Counted from the first letter of the stretch, positions 1-9,737 are shown. The stretch is 64,000 nucleotides of DNA from an uncultured Paracoccus sp. (GCF_937873615.1 NZ_CALMYP010000012.1:1-64000); one strand, 5' to 3'. The notes: generated by a model not told the origin, from the letters alone. Translations and numbers: made by a program.

Positions 1-895
<895 letters not shown>

Positions 896-896
<1 letters not shown>

Positions 897-1456
897 TATC
901 CGACCTCTTTCATAGCATTCTGAAGGGAAGCGAGCTTGGATTTGATCGAACTGTCGATCATCTGCGAGCCCAGCCTGACAATCATGCCGCCGATGAGGGT
1001 CTCATCGACGCGCGTATTCAGTTTGACCGTCTTGCCCGATTTCTCGGCCAGCGTGGCGGTCAGACGCTGTTTCTGTTCGTCGTTCAACGCAACCGCCGAC
1101 ACGACATCGGCGGTCACCTCGCCGCGTGCCTCGGCAATCAGTTCCTGCAGGCGCGACAGCAGTTGCGGCAGCGCGAACAGGCGGCGATTCTGCGCCATCA
1201 GCGCCAGCGTATTGGCAAGGGCGGCGGACAGGCCCATCTTTTTGGCAATGGCGGCGATCCCGTCCTGCTGCTGCTGGCGGCTGTAGAGCGGCGAGGCGAT
1301 CAGGCCGCGCAGATCGTCGCTATCCGCCAGTGCGGTGCCAAGCTCTGCGATCTGGTCGGAGAGCTGATCGATCCCCCCTGATTCCTTGACGACATCGAAC
1401 AGGGCCAGGGCATAGCGCCCGGCAATCGAGGCGGAAATCGAAGCGGAATTGGCCAC
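896..1456 (-). CDS. atpH: ATP synthase F1 subunit delta (OSCP homologue)
   Basis: Peripheral-stalk subunit that ties F1 to the membrane b subunits. The 186-residue protein starts [20 protein letters not shown], and the C-terminal part [20 protein letters not shown] is the family signature. I chose the GTG at 1456 because GGAAGG lies six bases upstream. The in-frame ATG at 1462 is directly adjacent to that purine tract and so is poorly placed, but annotation pipelines may prefer it (188 residues). It is the first gene of the atp operon visible here, and its stop overlaps the atpA start. Confidence 0.95.
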
Positions 1457-1832
1457 GGTCATCCTTCCGGTTAGCGCGTAACCCCGTCGTCTGGCCGTCC
1501 TCCTCGGGGCGGTCGAGCGCGGGGTGCAGCATGTCCTGAGGCCAGTCTTCACCGGCCCGTTATCTCGCGGAGGTCTCTAGCAATTGTTTTCCCCACCCGC
1601 AACCGCCTTGAGGCCGGTTCCGGCAGGGTTTTTGCGACATATGGGTGCCCGGACGCGACCGCCCGCCCCCGGACCCGGCGGCGGCTTGCGCAAAGCGGTC
1701 GGGCACAGAGGATTGGAACCGGACCGAAATCCCGGCCCGATCATTTGGTCGCAGCAATGATTGCAGGCGATTTCAGCCCACAGAAGGCGCAGATGGCCAG
1801 CACCTGCGACGGATTGCCCTGCCCCCGCCGGT
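1457..1832. other. Gene-free stretch between methyltransferase and atpH
   Basis: About 375 bases with no credible gene. Short open frames here have no ribosome site and no recognisable protein. The likely content is the promoter and 5' leader of the atp operon. A leader of roughly 110 bases would follow the promoter candidate at 1574-1602. I see no clear terminator for the upstream methyltransferase gene. Confidence 0.5.
1574..1602 (-). promoter_or_regulatory. Candidate promoter of the atp operon
   Basis: On the minus strand TTGCGG (1602-1597) and TAGAGA (1579-1574) are separated by 17 bases. The match to the alphaproteobacterial housekeeping consensus is moderate, but the position directly upstream of atpH suits an operon promoter. 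Assigned by pattern and spacing only. Confidence 0.35.
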
Positions 1833-2636
1833 TCAGTCCGGGTCGCGGTCCCTTGGGCTGCGCTGACCGATTCCATCGACGACCGGGCCCCGCGCCGGGC
1901 GCGGACGGGCGATTCCCTCCAGCACGTCCAGCGGGCTCGGCACCAGCACCCGCCGACCCGGCCCGACCGGCGCCGGCACCTGCTTGGAAAACTCGGCCCA
2001 GGTCACCCCGGCCACCAGCATCGAGGCGATCCGCCCCCCGACGCCTTCCCACCACATCGCGCTGCGCAGCCAGAAGCGCCGGTCCGAGGGCGGAATATAG
2101 ATCGCAGCGCCGCTGTGTTCGGTGACGAAACCCGCCGCCTCGGCCTGCCGTTCCAGCTGACCGGCGGTATAGCTGCGGCCGAAACCGAAAGGCGTGCTGT
2201 CGGTCCGCGCCCAAAGCCCGGCCCGGTTCGGCACCATCGCCACCATCCGCCCGCCGGGGCCGAGCACCCGCCAGGCCTCGGCCAGAAGTGCCGCCGGATG
2301 ATCCGAGGTCTCCAGCCCGTGCAGAATCACCAGCCGGTCGACGCTGCCTGTCTCCAGCGGCCAGGCGGTCTCGTCGCAGAGCAGGCTGTGATTGGCCATG
2401 CCGGCGGGCCAGGCCATGACGCCCTGCGGCCCCGGCATCAGCCCAATGACCCGCCGCGCCTGCGCCAGATAGGGCCGAAGCAGCGGCACCGCGAATCCGT
2501 AACCGGCCACGGTCATCCCGGTCGCCGCTTCGGCGGGCCAGTTCGCCAGCAGCCGCTCGCGCAGGATGCGCTGCGCCACCCGCCCGAGGGCGCGGGTATA
2601 ATAGAAGCGGCGCAGGTCGATAACGTCGTGATGCAT
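1833..2636 (-). CDS. Class I SAM-dependent methyltransferase
   Basis: A 267-residue protein starting [19 protein letters not shown]. The glycine-rich SAM-binding loop is degenerate ([11 protein letters not shown]). The later strand [11 protein letters not shown] and the segment [19 protein letters not shown] are typical of the Methyltransf_11 fold. The family occurs in Rhodobacteraceae, usually labelled only as methyltransferase, and its substrate is unknown. It is divergent from gloB, with 62 bases between the two starts. The weak first motif leaves it possible that SAM binding is altered. Confidence 0.85.
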   Translation of the reverse strand: MHHDVIDLRRFYYTRALGRVAQRILRERLLANWPAEAATGMTVAGYGFAVPLLRPYLAQARRVIGLMPGPQGVMAWPAGMANHSLLCDETAWPLETGSVDRLVILHGLETSDHPAALLAEAWRVLGPGGRMVAMVPNRAGLWARTDSTPFGFGRSYTAGQLERQAEAAGFVTEHSGAAIYIPPSDRRFWLRSAMWWEGVGGRIASMLVAGVTWAEFSKQVPAPVGPGRRVLVPSPLDVLEGIARPRPARGPVVDGIGQRSPRDRDPD

Positions 2637-2698
2637 GGGTCCGGGTTGCAGCGGCTGCCTTCCGCGTCCAGACTGCCCGCAAAAGACCGGAGGTTGCA

Positions 2699-3442
2699 AT
2701 GTCCCAGACCGAGATCGTCACCATTCGCTGCCTCAGGGACAATTACGCCTATCTGCTGCGCGCAAACGGCCTGACCGCGCTGTTCGACGCGCCCGAGGCG
2801 GCACCGATTCTGGATGCCCTCGCAGAACGCGGCTGGGGGCTGGATCAGATCTTTCTGACCCATCACCATGCCGATCACATCGACGGTGTGGCCGAACTGG
2901 TGGCGAATACCGGCGCCAAGATCGTCGGTGCCCAGGCGGACGCGCATCGCCTGCCGGCACTGGATGTCTCGGTTTCCCCCGGCGCGGCGACCGAAGCCGC
3001 CGGCCTGCCGGCACAGATCATCGACGTCTCAGGCCATACGGTCGGCCATATCGCGGTTCATGTCCCCGCCGCGCGGGCGGCCTTTACCGGCGACAGCCTG
3101 ATGGCGCTTGGCTGCGGCCGCATTTTCGAGGGCGATCCGGCGATGATGTGGGCAAGCCTTCAGCGCCTGAACGCCCTGCCTGCCGAAACGCTGATCTGTT
3201 CCGGCCATGATTACTGCGCCGGCAACGGTGCCTTTGCGTTAAGCGTCGATCCGGATAACGCCGCCCTCGCATCGCGCCTGCAGGCGGTGGCCTCATCCGC
3301 CCGCCCCTGCGCGCCGGCGACGCTGGCGGAGGAGCGCGAGACCAACCCCTTCCTGCGCGCCCCTGCCCTTGCCAGTGCCCTTGGCGTCCCGGATGCGGCC
3401 ACCGCCTTCGCGGAATTGCGCGCCATGAAGGATCGGTTCTGA
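2699..3442 (+). CDS. gloB: Hydroxyacylglutathione hydrolase (glyoxalase II)
   Basis: Hydrolyses S-lactoylglutathione to lactate and glutathione, the second step of methylglyoxal detoxification in the cytoplasm. The 247-residue length is normal for the family. The metallo-beta-lactamase motif [10 protein letters not shown] lies at residues 54-63. Further metal ligands are visible in SGHTVGH, FTGDSL and SGHDY. The C-terminal glyoxalase II domain with NPFLR follows. It stands alone, divergent from the methyltransferase gene. About 190 bases separate it from clpA. Confidence 0.96.
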   Translation: MSQTEIVTIRCLRDNYAYLLRANGLTALFDAPEAAPILDALAERGWGLDQIFLTHHHADHIDGVAELVANTGAKIVGAQADAHRLPALDVSVSPGAATEAAGLPAQIIDVSGHTVGHIAVHVPAARAAFTGDSLMALGCGRIFEGDPAMMWASLQRLNALPAETLICSGHDYCAGNGAFALSVDPDNAALASRLQAVASSARPCAPATLAEERETNPFLRAPALASALGVPDAATAFAELRAMKDRF

Positions 3443-3632
3443 ACCCTGTTCCCCTGCCTTGAAACCGGACGGAGGCACGCCCAAATTACCATCACTCACG
3501 AATGATTTCCTCGCCGGATCGCAGAATTGACTTGAAACGCGGCGAAATCCACCAATCCTTAATATGATGATGACAGTCTGTGCAGGTGGGCCTTCCGGTC
3601 CAAACCGCCGGACAGACTGACAGGAGACGCAA

Positions 3633-5954
3633 GTGCCTTCTTTTACAACCTCGCTGGAACAGGCCATCCACGCAGCGCTCGCGCTTGCCAATGAACGCCG
3701 GCACGAGCTTGCGACCCTTGAACACCTGCTGCTCGCCCTGCTGGACGAGCCCGATGCGGTGCGCGTCATGCGCGCCTGCAATGTCGATCTGGACGAGCTG
3801 CGCCAGAACCTCAACGATTTCATCGACGACGACCTGTCGACGCTGATCTCGGATGTGGACGGCTCGGAAGCCGTGCCCACGGCCGCCTTCCAGCGCGTGA
3901 TCCAGCGCGCGGCGATCCATGTCCAATCCTCGGGCCGGGCCGAGGTGACGGGGGCGAATGTGCTGGTCGCGATCTTCGCCGAACGCGAATCCCACGCCGC
4001 CTATTTCCTGCAGGAACTGGACATGACGCGCTATGACGCGGTGAATTTCATCGCCCATGGCGTCGCCAAGAACCCCGATTTCAACGAGGCCCGACCGGTC
4101 ACCGGATCCGATCCCCATGCCGAGGAACCGGCGGCCCCGCAAAGCCAGAAGGAAGAAACGGCGCTGGAAAAATACTGCGTCGATCTGAATGCCAAGGCGA
4201 TGGAAGGCGAGGTCGACCCGCTGATCGGCCGCGAGATGGAGGTCGAGCGCTGCATTCAGGTGCTCTGCCGCCGGCGCAAGAACAACCCGCTTCTGGTCGG
4301 CGATCCCGGCGTCGGCAAGACCGCCATCGCCGAAGGTCTTGCCAAGAAGATCGTCGAGGGCGAGACCCCGGATGTGCTGGCTGGCGCCACCATCTTTTCG
4401 CTCGACATGGGCTCGCTTCTGGCCGGCACCCGCTATCGCGGCGATTTCGAGGAACGCCTGAAAGCCGTGGTGAAGGAACTTGAAAACCACGAGGACGCGA
4501 TCCTGTTCATCGACGAGATCCATACCGTGATCGGCGCGGGCGCGACCTCGGGGGGCGCGATGGATGCCTCGAACCTGCTGAAACCGGCCCTTGCCGGGGG
4601 CAAGCTGCGCTGCATGGGCTCGACCACCTACAAGGAGTTCCGGCAGCATTTCGAGAAGGACCGCGCGCTCAGCCGCCGGTTCCAGAAGATCGACGTGAAC
4701 GAGCCTTCGGTCCCGGATTCGATCAAGATCCTCATGGGTCTGAAACCGCATTTCGAGGCCCATCACGAATTGCGCTACACCAATGACGCGATCAAGGCGG
4801 CGGTGGAACTGGCCAGCCGCTATATCAACGACCGCAAGCTGCCGGATTCGGCCATCGACGTGATCGACGAGGCCGGGGCGGCGCAGCATCTGGTCGCGGA
4901 ATCGAAGCGGCGCAAGACCATCTCTCCGAAGGAGATCGAGGCCGTGGTGGCCAAGATCGCCCGCATCCCGCCGAAGAATGTCTCGAAGGACGATGCCGAG
5001 TTGCTGCGCGATCTCGACCGCACGCTGAAACGCGTGGTCTTCGGTCAGGACGCGGCCATCGACGCGCTGACCTCGGCGATCAAGCTGGCCCGCGCCGGAT
5101 TGCGCGAACCCGAAAAGCCCATCGGCAATTACCTGTTCGCCGGCCCCACCGGCGTCGGCAAGACCGAGGTCGCCAAGCAACTGGCGGATTCGCTGGGGGT
5201 GGAGCTGCTGCGCTTCGACATGTCGGAATACATGGAAAAGCACGCGGTTTCGCGCCTGATCGGCGCGCCGCCCGGCTATGTCGGCTTCGACCAGGGCGGG
5301 CTTCTGACCGATGGCGTCGACCAGAACCCGCATTGCGTGCTGCTGCTGGACGAGATCGAGAAGGCGCATCCCGATGTCTACAACATCCTTCTGCAGGTCA
5401 TGGATCACGGCAAGCTGACCGACCATAACGGCCGCACCACCGATTTCCGCAACGTGGTCCTGATCATGACCTCGAATGCGGGGGCGTCGGATCTGGCCAA
5501 GGCCGCCATCGGTTTCGGCCGCGACCGGCGCGAGGGCGAGGATACCGAGGCGATCGAGAAGACCTTCACCCCGGAATTCCGCAACCGTCTGGACGCGGTA
5601 ATCAGTTTCGCACCGCTCTCGCCCGAGGTGATCGTGCAGGTGGTCGAGAAGTTCATCCTGCAGCTTGAGGCGCAGCTGATCGACCGCAATGTCCATATCG
5701 AACTGACCGACGAAGCGGCGCATTGGCTGGCCGGCAAAGGTTACGACGACAAGATGGGCGCCCGCCCGCTTGGCCGCGTGATCCAGGAGACCATCAAGAA
5801 GCCGCTGGCCGAGGAACTGCTGTTCGGCCGCCTGACCAAGGGCGGCGTGGTCAAGGTTCGGATCGAGGACGACAAGCCCGCCTTCGACATCACCGGCCCC
5901 GAAGCCCCGCGCATCGGCGGCAGGTCGAAACCGCCTCTGCTGACTGCGGACTGA
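3633..5954 (+). CDS. clpA: ATP-dependent Clp protease ATPase subunit ClpA
   Basis: AAA+ unfoldase that feeds substrates into ClpP. The 773 residues show a Clp N-domain (about 1-145), a first AAA domain with Walker A GDPGVGKT at 223-230, and a second with GPTGVGKT near 506. There is no ClpB-type middle domain. The loop IGF near residue 627 is the expected ClpP-docking tripeptide. Translation starts at GTG (3633) with GGAG about eight bases upstream. No clpS adaptor gene precedes it here, although clpS commonly sits next to clpA in alphaproteobacteria. Confidence 0.97.
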   Translation: MPSFTTSLEQAIHAALALANERRHELATLEHLLLALLDEPDAVRVMRACNVDLDELRQNLNDFIDDDLSTLISDVDGSEAVPTAAFQRVIQRAAIHVQSSGRAEVTGANVLVAIFAERESHAAYFLQELDMTRYDAVNFIAHGVAKNPDFNEARPVTGSDPHAEEPAAPQSQKEETALEKYCVDLNAKAMEGEVDPLIGREMEVERCIQVLCRRRKNNPLLVGDPGVGKTAIAEGLAKKIVEGETPDVLAGATIFSLDMGSLLAGTRYRGDFEERLKAVVKELENHEDAILFIDEIHTVIGAGATSGGAMDASNLLKPALAGGKLRCMGSTTYKEFRQHFEKDRALSRRFQKIDVNEPSVPDSIKILMGLKPHFEAHHELRYTNDAIKAAVELASRYINDRKLPDSAIDVIDEAGAAQHLVAESKRRKTISPKEIEAVVAKIARIPPKNVSKDDAELLRDLDRTLKRVVFGQDAAIDALTSAIKLARAGLREPEKPIGNYLFAGPTGVGKTEVAKQLADSLGVELLRFDMSEYMEKHAVSRLIGAPPGYVGFDQGGLLTDGVDQNPHCVLLLDEIEKAHPDVYNILLQVMDHGKLTDHNGRTTDFRNVVLIMTSNAGASDLAKAAIGFGRDRREGEDTEAIEKTFTPEFRNRLDAVISFAPLSPEVIVQVVEKFILQLEAQLIDRNVHIELTDEAAHWLAGKGYDDKMGARPLGRVIQETIKKPLAEELLFGRLTKGGVVKVRIEDDKPAFDITGPEAPRIGGRSKPPLLTAD

Positions 5955-5975
5955 GCGCAAGCTGGGGCGTGGCCG

Positions 5976-6566
5976 CTAGTCACCAATCGGTGTTGCGGGG
6001 GCTTTCGGCGCGATATCCGGCATATCGGCCGCCCCGCCGGGCGGTATGTCGGGATCGAAAAGGTCCTCGATGAACAGGCTCAGCAGTTGGTGGCGGTTGG
6101 CAACGCCCGCCTTGCGATAGACCGCCGCCGTCTGCGCCTTCACCGTGCCTTCCGAGGTGCCGCGCAGCCCGGCGATCTCGGCCACGCTCAACCCCTTGAT
6201 CGCAAACAGCGCCACGTCGCTTTCCGCCGGCGACAGGCCCCAGTCGGAAAAGCGCTGCTCGACATGGTCCATGAAGGCGCTCTGGGCGCGATGCAGCCGC
6301 GCCTCGGCCTCGCGGCGGCGGCGCAGTGACAGGACCAGCATCCGCGCGCCCAGCCCGATCCCGGCGATCAGCCCCAAAGCCGCGCCGATCTCCAGATATT
6401 CCTGATATTGCCAGGCCAGCGGCTCGTAATAGATGCCCATGACCGACAGCAGCATGTCGCTGACGAGATACAGACAGCAGACCACCTGCAAGGCCAGAAT
6501 GGCCAGCAGCGGCAGATGCCGAAACCAGGCGGTTCGCGCCGCCCGGCGTTTATCAGTCGTCGTCAT
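5976..6566 (-). CDS. Membrane-anchored LuxR-type helix-turn-helix regulator
   Basis: A 196-residue protein starting MTTTDKRRAARTAW. Two hydrophobic helices (about residues 16-36 and 52-76) are followed by a basic linker and a LuxR/GerE DNA-binding domain. That domain runs from LSPAESDVALFAIKGLS through TVKAQTAAVYRKAGV. There is no response-regulator receiver or autoinducer domain, so any signal is probably sensed at the membrane. Its start lies inside the last codons of the preceding acidic-protein gene (14-base overlap), which suggests coupled translation. A role in controlling the two upstream secreted proteins is an inference from context. The target genes are unknown. Confidence 0.85.
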   Translation of the reverse strand: MTTTDKRRAARTAWFRHLPLLAILALQVVCCLYLVSDMLLSVMGIYYEPLAWQYQEYLEIGAALGLIAGIGLGARMLVLSLRRRREAEARLHRAQSAFMDHVEQRFSDWGLSPAESDVALFAIKGLSVAEIAGLRGTSEGTVKAQTAAVYRKAGVANRHQLLSLFIEDLFDPDIPPGGAADMPDIAPKAPATPIGD

Positions 6567-7053
6567 CACTGTCGTCGCTGTCGCTGTCGTCGCTATCGCG
6601 GTCGTCGCGGTCGTTGTCACTATCGTCGTCGCCATCTCCGTCGTCGCGATCGTCATCATCGCTGTCGTCATCATCGTCGCTGCTGCCGGAGCTTTCGCCA
6701 CCTGAACCGCTGCCAGAACCGCTGCCGCTCGATCCGCTGCGCGAAGCGTTGTCGCTGTCGGACCCGCCGTCAGAGCGGCTGCCACCCTCTCGGCGGAGGA
6801 GGTCGCGCAGCAATTCTCCGCTGCGCGGATCGACGACGATTTCCCGGCGCATATCGCCCCGCCGCGCGCTGATGATGACCTTGCCCAGCAACGAGCGGCG
6901 CACCTGAATCTGCCTGTATCCCTGGGCCTGCAATTGCGACGCCACCTGCCCGGCCACATCGCGCGTCTGGGCAAGCCCGCTGAACGGCACGACCGCCAGC
7001 ATCAGGCTCAGGATCAGCCGCCGCAACATGATCGACATGGTCCGATACAACAT
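6553..7053 (-). CDS. Secreted PepSY-like protein with Ser/Asp-rich acidic tail (paralogue B)
   Basis: A 166-residue protein with an N-terminal signal peptide ending at PFSGLAQ. A small PepSY-like domain of about 60 residues follows (LQAQGYRQIQVRR ... REIVVDPRSGELLRDLL). After that comes a Gly/Ser run and a tail made almost entirely of Asp, Ser, Gly and Arg. I chose the ATG at 7053 because AAGGGG lies about 11 bases upstream. ATG codons at 7038 and 7029 are alternatives that keep the signal peptide. The domain is clearly related to that of the upstream gene at 7165-7704. Calcium binding or a polyanion role for the tail is a guess. I do not know a characterised homologue. Confidence 0.8.
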   Translation of the reverse strand: MLYRTMSIMLRRLILSLMLAVVPFSGLAQTRDVAGQVASQLQAQGYRQIQVRRSLLGKVIISARRGDMRREIVVDPRSGELLRDLLRREGGSRSDGGSDSDNASRSGSSGSGSGSGSGGESSGSSDDDDDSDDDDRDDGDGDDDSDNDRDDRDSDDSDSDDSDDDD

Positions 7054-7129
7054 CACACCGGCAACCCCTTGAAAGAACCGAAGGCGGGCGCGGTCGCACC
7101 GCCCCACCCCGTTCTGCCGCAAGAGCAGT

Positions 7130-7156
7130 ACTGCGGCAAGAAATCCCTGCCGCAGT
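7130..7156 (-). repeat. Inverted repeat between the two acidic-protein genes
   Basis: A perfect nine-base stem (ACTGCGGCA / TGCCGCAGT) with a nine-base loop lies in the gap after the 7165-7704 gene on the minus strand. No T-run follows, so it is not a standard intrinsic terminator. It could be an mRNA-stabilising hairpin or a partial transcription block between the two genes. Confidence 0.5.
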
Positions 7157-7164
7157 GCCGTTCA

Positions 7165-7704
7165 TCAGTCGTCGTCACCATCGTCATCGCTGTCGTCGTC
7201 ATCGCTGTCGTCACCGTCGCTGTCGCCGTCACGACCGTCATTATCATCATCGTTGCCATCGTCACTGTCATCGTCACGATCATTGGCGCCGTCGTCACGA
7301 TCATCGCCATCGTCGCGGTCATCGCGGTCCCGGTCACCATCGTCCCGGTCATCGCTGTCCCGGTCGTCGCTGCCATCGCGACCGTCATCACCGTCATCGT
7401 CGCGGTCACGCGGGTCATTGCGATCATCCGCGGCATCGGCGCGGTCATCGGCCCGCTTGCCACCCGAAATCGTCTCGCTCTCGCTCTTGACCACTTCGCC
7501 GGTCGCGAGGTCATAGGTGATCTCGACCTTCTGATCCCCGCGCCAGGCTTCGACCTCCATCTGGCCGTCATCGCGGCTGATCTCGATATCGGTAAAGCCC
7601 TGATCGGTCAGCGAGCGTGTGACCCGCTCGTCATTGCTCTGCGCCTGCGCGGCACCAAAGCTCAGCATCAAGGCGGTGGCGGCCAATCCGAATGTCATAC
7701 GCAT
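7165..7704 (-). CDS. Secreted PepSY-like protein with Asp/Arg-rich acidic tail (paralogue A)
   Basis: A 179-residue protein with a clear signal peptide (MRMTFGLAATALML...AQAQ, cut near residue 22). A PepSY-like domain follows (about 23-82: LTDQGFTDIEISR ... KVEITYDLATGEVVKSE). The last ~97 residues are more than half Asp, interspersed with Arg, Gly, Ser and Asn. AAGGGA lies eight bases before the ATG at 7704. It is first in a same-strand set with its paralogue at 6553-7053 and the LuxR-type gene at 5976-6566. The tail suggests cation binding or an unstructured periplasmic polyanion, but no function is established. Confidence 0.85.
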   Translation of the reverse strand: MRMTFGLAATALMLSFGAAQAQSNDERVTRSLTDQGFTDIEISRDDGQMEVEAWRGDQKVEITYDLATGEVVKSESETISGGKRADDRADAADDRNDPRDRDDDGDDGRDGSDDRDSDDRDDGDRDRDDRDDGDDRDDGANDRDDDSDDGNDDDNDGRDGDSDGDDSDDDDSDDDGDDD

Positions 7705-7860
7705 GTCAGTCCCTTTCTGTCCGTCGCCGGCAAGCCCCGGCGCCCGATCAGCCTGCGCTTTCCCTCGGCTGCCGGCCATTCGCCCAAGGGCCTAAAATCC
7801 GGCTATAAACGAAAGTTTATCCCGCCCACCGCCCGGTCTGGCGGCCCTGACCGGGACATG

Positions 7861-7888
7861 CAAAAAGGCCCGGCATCGCTGCCGGGCC
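7861..7888 (-). terminator. Intrinsic terminator of the zeta-subunit gene
   Basis: On the minus strand the stem GGCCCGGCA / TGCCGGGCC (nine pairs, four-base loop) is followed directly by TTTTTG. It lies about 25 bases after the stop codon of the gene at 7913-8227. Confidence 0.9.
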
Positions 7889-7912
7889 CCGCAATCTCGA
7901 TCAGACGTCGCT

Positions 7913-8227
7913 TCAGCTTTCGTCGATCAATTGCTGGCGGGCGACATCGACCAGTTCGGCCATCTTGGCGCGAATCGTGGCCTCGTCGGCCTTGCCGTCC
8001 AGGTCCGCTGCCAGCTTGCGATACACATCCTCGTCGCCCGGCTCGTCGAAATCGCTGCTGACCACGGTCAGCGCATAGGCCTTGGCCTCCTCGCCGCTCT
8101 TGCCAAGCAGCTCTGCCGCCCATTCGCCCAGCAGGCGGTTGCGGCGGGCCTCGGCCTTGAACTGCAGATCGGCGTCGCGGGCGAATTTCGCCTCGTAAGA
8201 GCGTTCACGGTCGTCAAAGGTGGTCAT
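7913..8227 (-). CDS. F1F0-ATPase inhibitor subunit zeta (DUF1476 family)
   Basis: A 104-residue, highly charged alpha-helical protein starting MTTFDDRERSYEAKFARD. This is the DUF1476 family, whose Paracoccus denitrificans member is the zeta subunit that blocks ATP hydrolysis by the F1 motor. The inhibitory N-terminal segment with its basic and acidic residues is present. AAGGAGA precedes the ATG. It has its own promoter and terminator and lies about 6.5 kb from atpHA. It is therefore expressed separately from the enzyme it is expected to bind. Confidence 0.92.
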   Translation of the reverse strand: MTTFDDRERSYEAKFARDADLQFKAEARRNRLLGEWAAELLGKSGEEAKAYALTVVSSDFDEPGDEDVYRKLAADLDGKADEATIRAKMAELVDVARQQLIDES

Positions 8228-8253
8228 TCAGGTCTCCTTAAACTTCATCCCCA

Positions 8254-8282
8254 CATATGCCCATAGCGCCGTTATATCACAA
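8254..8282 (-). promoter_or_regulatory. Promoter of the zeta-subunit gene
   Basis: TTGTGA (8282-8277) and CATATG (8259-8254) on the minus strand are 17 bases apart. They lie about 27 bases upstream of the zeta start codon, which leaves a short leader containing AAGGAGA. Spacing and position fit a sigma-70-type promoter. Confidence 0.6.
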
Positions 8283-8311
8283 GCCTGTATCACGCATTCC
8301 GGTCCGAACTA

Positions 8312-8339
8312 TTGCCGCGCCGCCGCTTTGCGCCTATAG
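8312..8339 (+). promoter_or_regulatory. Candidate promoter of purC-purS
   Basis: TTGCCG (8312-8317) and CTATAG (8334-8339) with a 16-base spacer lie about 45 bases before the purC ATG. Pattern match only. Confidence 0.45.
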
Positions 8340-8383
8340 CCGGGACCAGACCCCCTGCACCCCCCGAAAGGACGGCGGAACCC

Positions 8384-9148
8384 ATGGCACCCCGGCGCAA
8401 GAAGATCTACGAAGGCAAGGCCAAGATCCTTTACGAAGGCACCGAGCCCGGCACCCTCATCCAGTATTTCAAGGATGACGCCACCGCCTTCAACGCGCAG
8501 AAGAAAGCCACCATCGAAGGCAAGGGCGTGCTGAACAACCGCCTGAGCGAGTTCTTCATGAACGGGCTGACCAATATCGGCGTGCCCAATCACTTCATCC
8601 GCCGCATCAACATGCGCGAGCAGCTGATCCGCCAGGTCGAGATCATCCCGCTGGAAGTGATCGTGCGCAATTTCGCCGCAGGCTCGCTGTCAAAGCGCCT
8701 CGGGCTGGAGGAAGGCACCCAACTGCCCCGCCCCATCGTCGAATATTCCTTCAAGAATGACGAGTTGGGCGATCCGATGGTCTCCGAGGAATATATCATC
8801 GCCTTCGGCTGGGCCGCCCAGCAGGATCTCGACGACATCGTCTCGCTGGCTTTGCGCGTGAACGACTTCCTGTCCGGCGTGTTCTTCGGCGTCGGCATCA
8901 AGCTGGTGGATTTCAAGATCGAGATCGGCCGCATCTGGGACGGCGATTTCATGCGCCTGATCGTCGCCGACGAGATCAGCCCGGACAGCTGCCGCCTCTG
9001 GGACGTGAAGACCGGCCAGAAGCTCGACAAGGACGTGTTCCGCCGCGATCTCGGCAGCCTGACCGACGCCTATACCGAGGTCGCCCGCCGCCTTGGCCTG
9101 ATGCCGGCCAATGCCACGCCGATGAACAAGCCCACGCTGATCAACTGA
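8384..9148 (+). CDS. purC: Phosphoribosylaminoimidazole-succinocarboxamide synthase (SAICAR synthetase)
   Basis: Joins aspartate to CAIR using ATP in de novo purine synthesis. The 254-residue protein begins [19 protein letters not shown], the classic PurC opening. The motif [14 protein letters not shown] is visible, and the signature region [10 protein letters not shown] ... [16 protein letters not shown] is intact. GAAAGGACGG precedes the chosen ATG. An upstream in-frame extension has no family similarity. purS follows after ten bases. Confidence 0.98.
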   Translation: MAPRRKKIYEGKAKILYEGTEPGTLIQYFKDDATAFNAQKKATIEGKGVLNNRLSEFFMNGLTNIGVPNHFIRRINMREQLIRQVEIIPLEVIVRNFAAGSLSKRLGLEEGTQLPRPIVEYSFKNDELGDPMVSEEYIIAFGWAAQQDLDDIVSLALRVNDFLSGVFFGVGIKLVDFKIEIGRIWDGDFMRLIVADEISPDSCRLWDVKTGQKLDKDVFRRDLGSLTDAYTEVARRLGLMPANATPMNKPTLIN

Positions 9149-9158
9149 GGACCGCCCG

Positions 9159-9398
9159 ATGAAAGCCCGCGTCACCATCATGCTGAAAGACGGCGTCCTC
9201 GATCCCCAGGGCGAGGCCATCCGCCACGCCCTGACCGGCCTCGGCCACAAGGGCGTGGGTGGCGTCCGCCAGGGCAAGGTGATCGAGCTGGACCTTACGG
9301 CCACCGACCCCGCCGAGGCCGAAACCGAGGTCAAGCGCATGTGCGAGACCCTGCTGGCCAATACCGTGATCGAAAAATACGCGGTCGAGATCGTCTGA
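9159..9398 (+). CDS. purS: Phosphoribosylformylglycinamidine synthase subunit PurS
   Basis: Small subunit of the three-part FGAM synthase (PurS, PurQ, PurL), which it helps assemble. The 79-residue protein MKARVTIMLKDGVLDPQG has the expected length and the conserved QGKVIEL segment. It is co-transcribed with purC. The glutaminase subunit gene purQ, which usually follows purS, is absent. The next gene is an RTX protein on the other strand. Confidence 0.97.
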   Translation: MKARVTIMLKDGVLDPQGEAIRHALTGLGHKGVGGVRQGKVIELDLTATDPAEAETEVKRMCETLLANTVIEKYAVEIV

Positions 9399-9548
9399 AC
9401 GGAAGCCCCGCACCGGGGCGCGCCGATCTCTGCCGCACGGCCCCGCCCGAGATTCGGCGGCTGACTTCACACGGCTTGCTTGATCTTCCGTCAGCGACGA
9501 TCCTCGCCGCGAGCGCGGCAATGAAGACCTGTCCCAAAGGTTGCACAG

Positions 9549-9577
9549 GACAAAACTGCAGACCGGCTCCGCAGTTT
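9549..9577 (-). terminator. Secondary hairpin with T-run downstream of the RTX gene
   Basis: On the minus strand AAACTGC / GCAGTTT (seven pairs) encloses an 11-base loop and is followed by TTGTCC. The short stem and T-run make it a weak back-up terminator candidate. Confidence 0.35.
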
Positions 9578-9697
9578 CATTGATGGAGCCTGCAACGGAA
9601 GATGGCCCTGCCTTTTGTCAATAAAACCAAGGCATTCTGACAGGTTGTTGATGTCTTGCCGCGATAGCGCGATGTCATTCGCGCCAGGCAACCCGAT

Positions 9698-9737
9698 ACC
9701 AAAAACAAATGGCCGGAAGGCGACAAACCCTCCGGCC
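9698..9737 (-). terminator. Intrinsic terminator of the RTX gene
   Basis: On the minus strand TGGCCGGAGGG pairs, with one G-T-type mismatch, with CCTTCCGGCCA. The stem is followed by TTTGTTTTTGG. It begins 16 bases after the RTX stop codon. Confidence 0.85.

Noticed and set aside
3492-5960. 822-codon open frame on the minus strand opposite clpA
   Set aside because: It is the mirror of a conserved gene in GC-rich DNA where antisense stops are rare. It has His/Arg/Leu-rich composition, no ribosome site and no domain.
6934-8061. Plus-strand frame with a long Val/Ile/Thr-rich stretch that looks like a membrane protein
   Set aside because: It arises from reading the GTC/ATC triplet repeats opposite the Asp-rich tail. 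The minus-strand gene has signal peptide, ribosome site and a paralogue.
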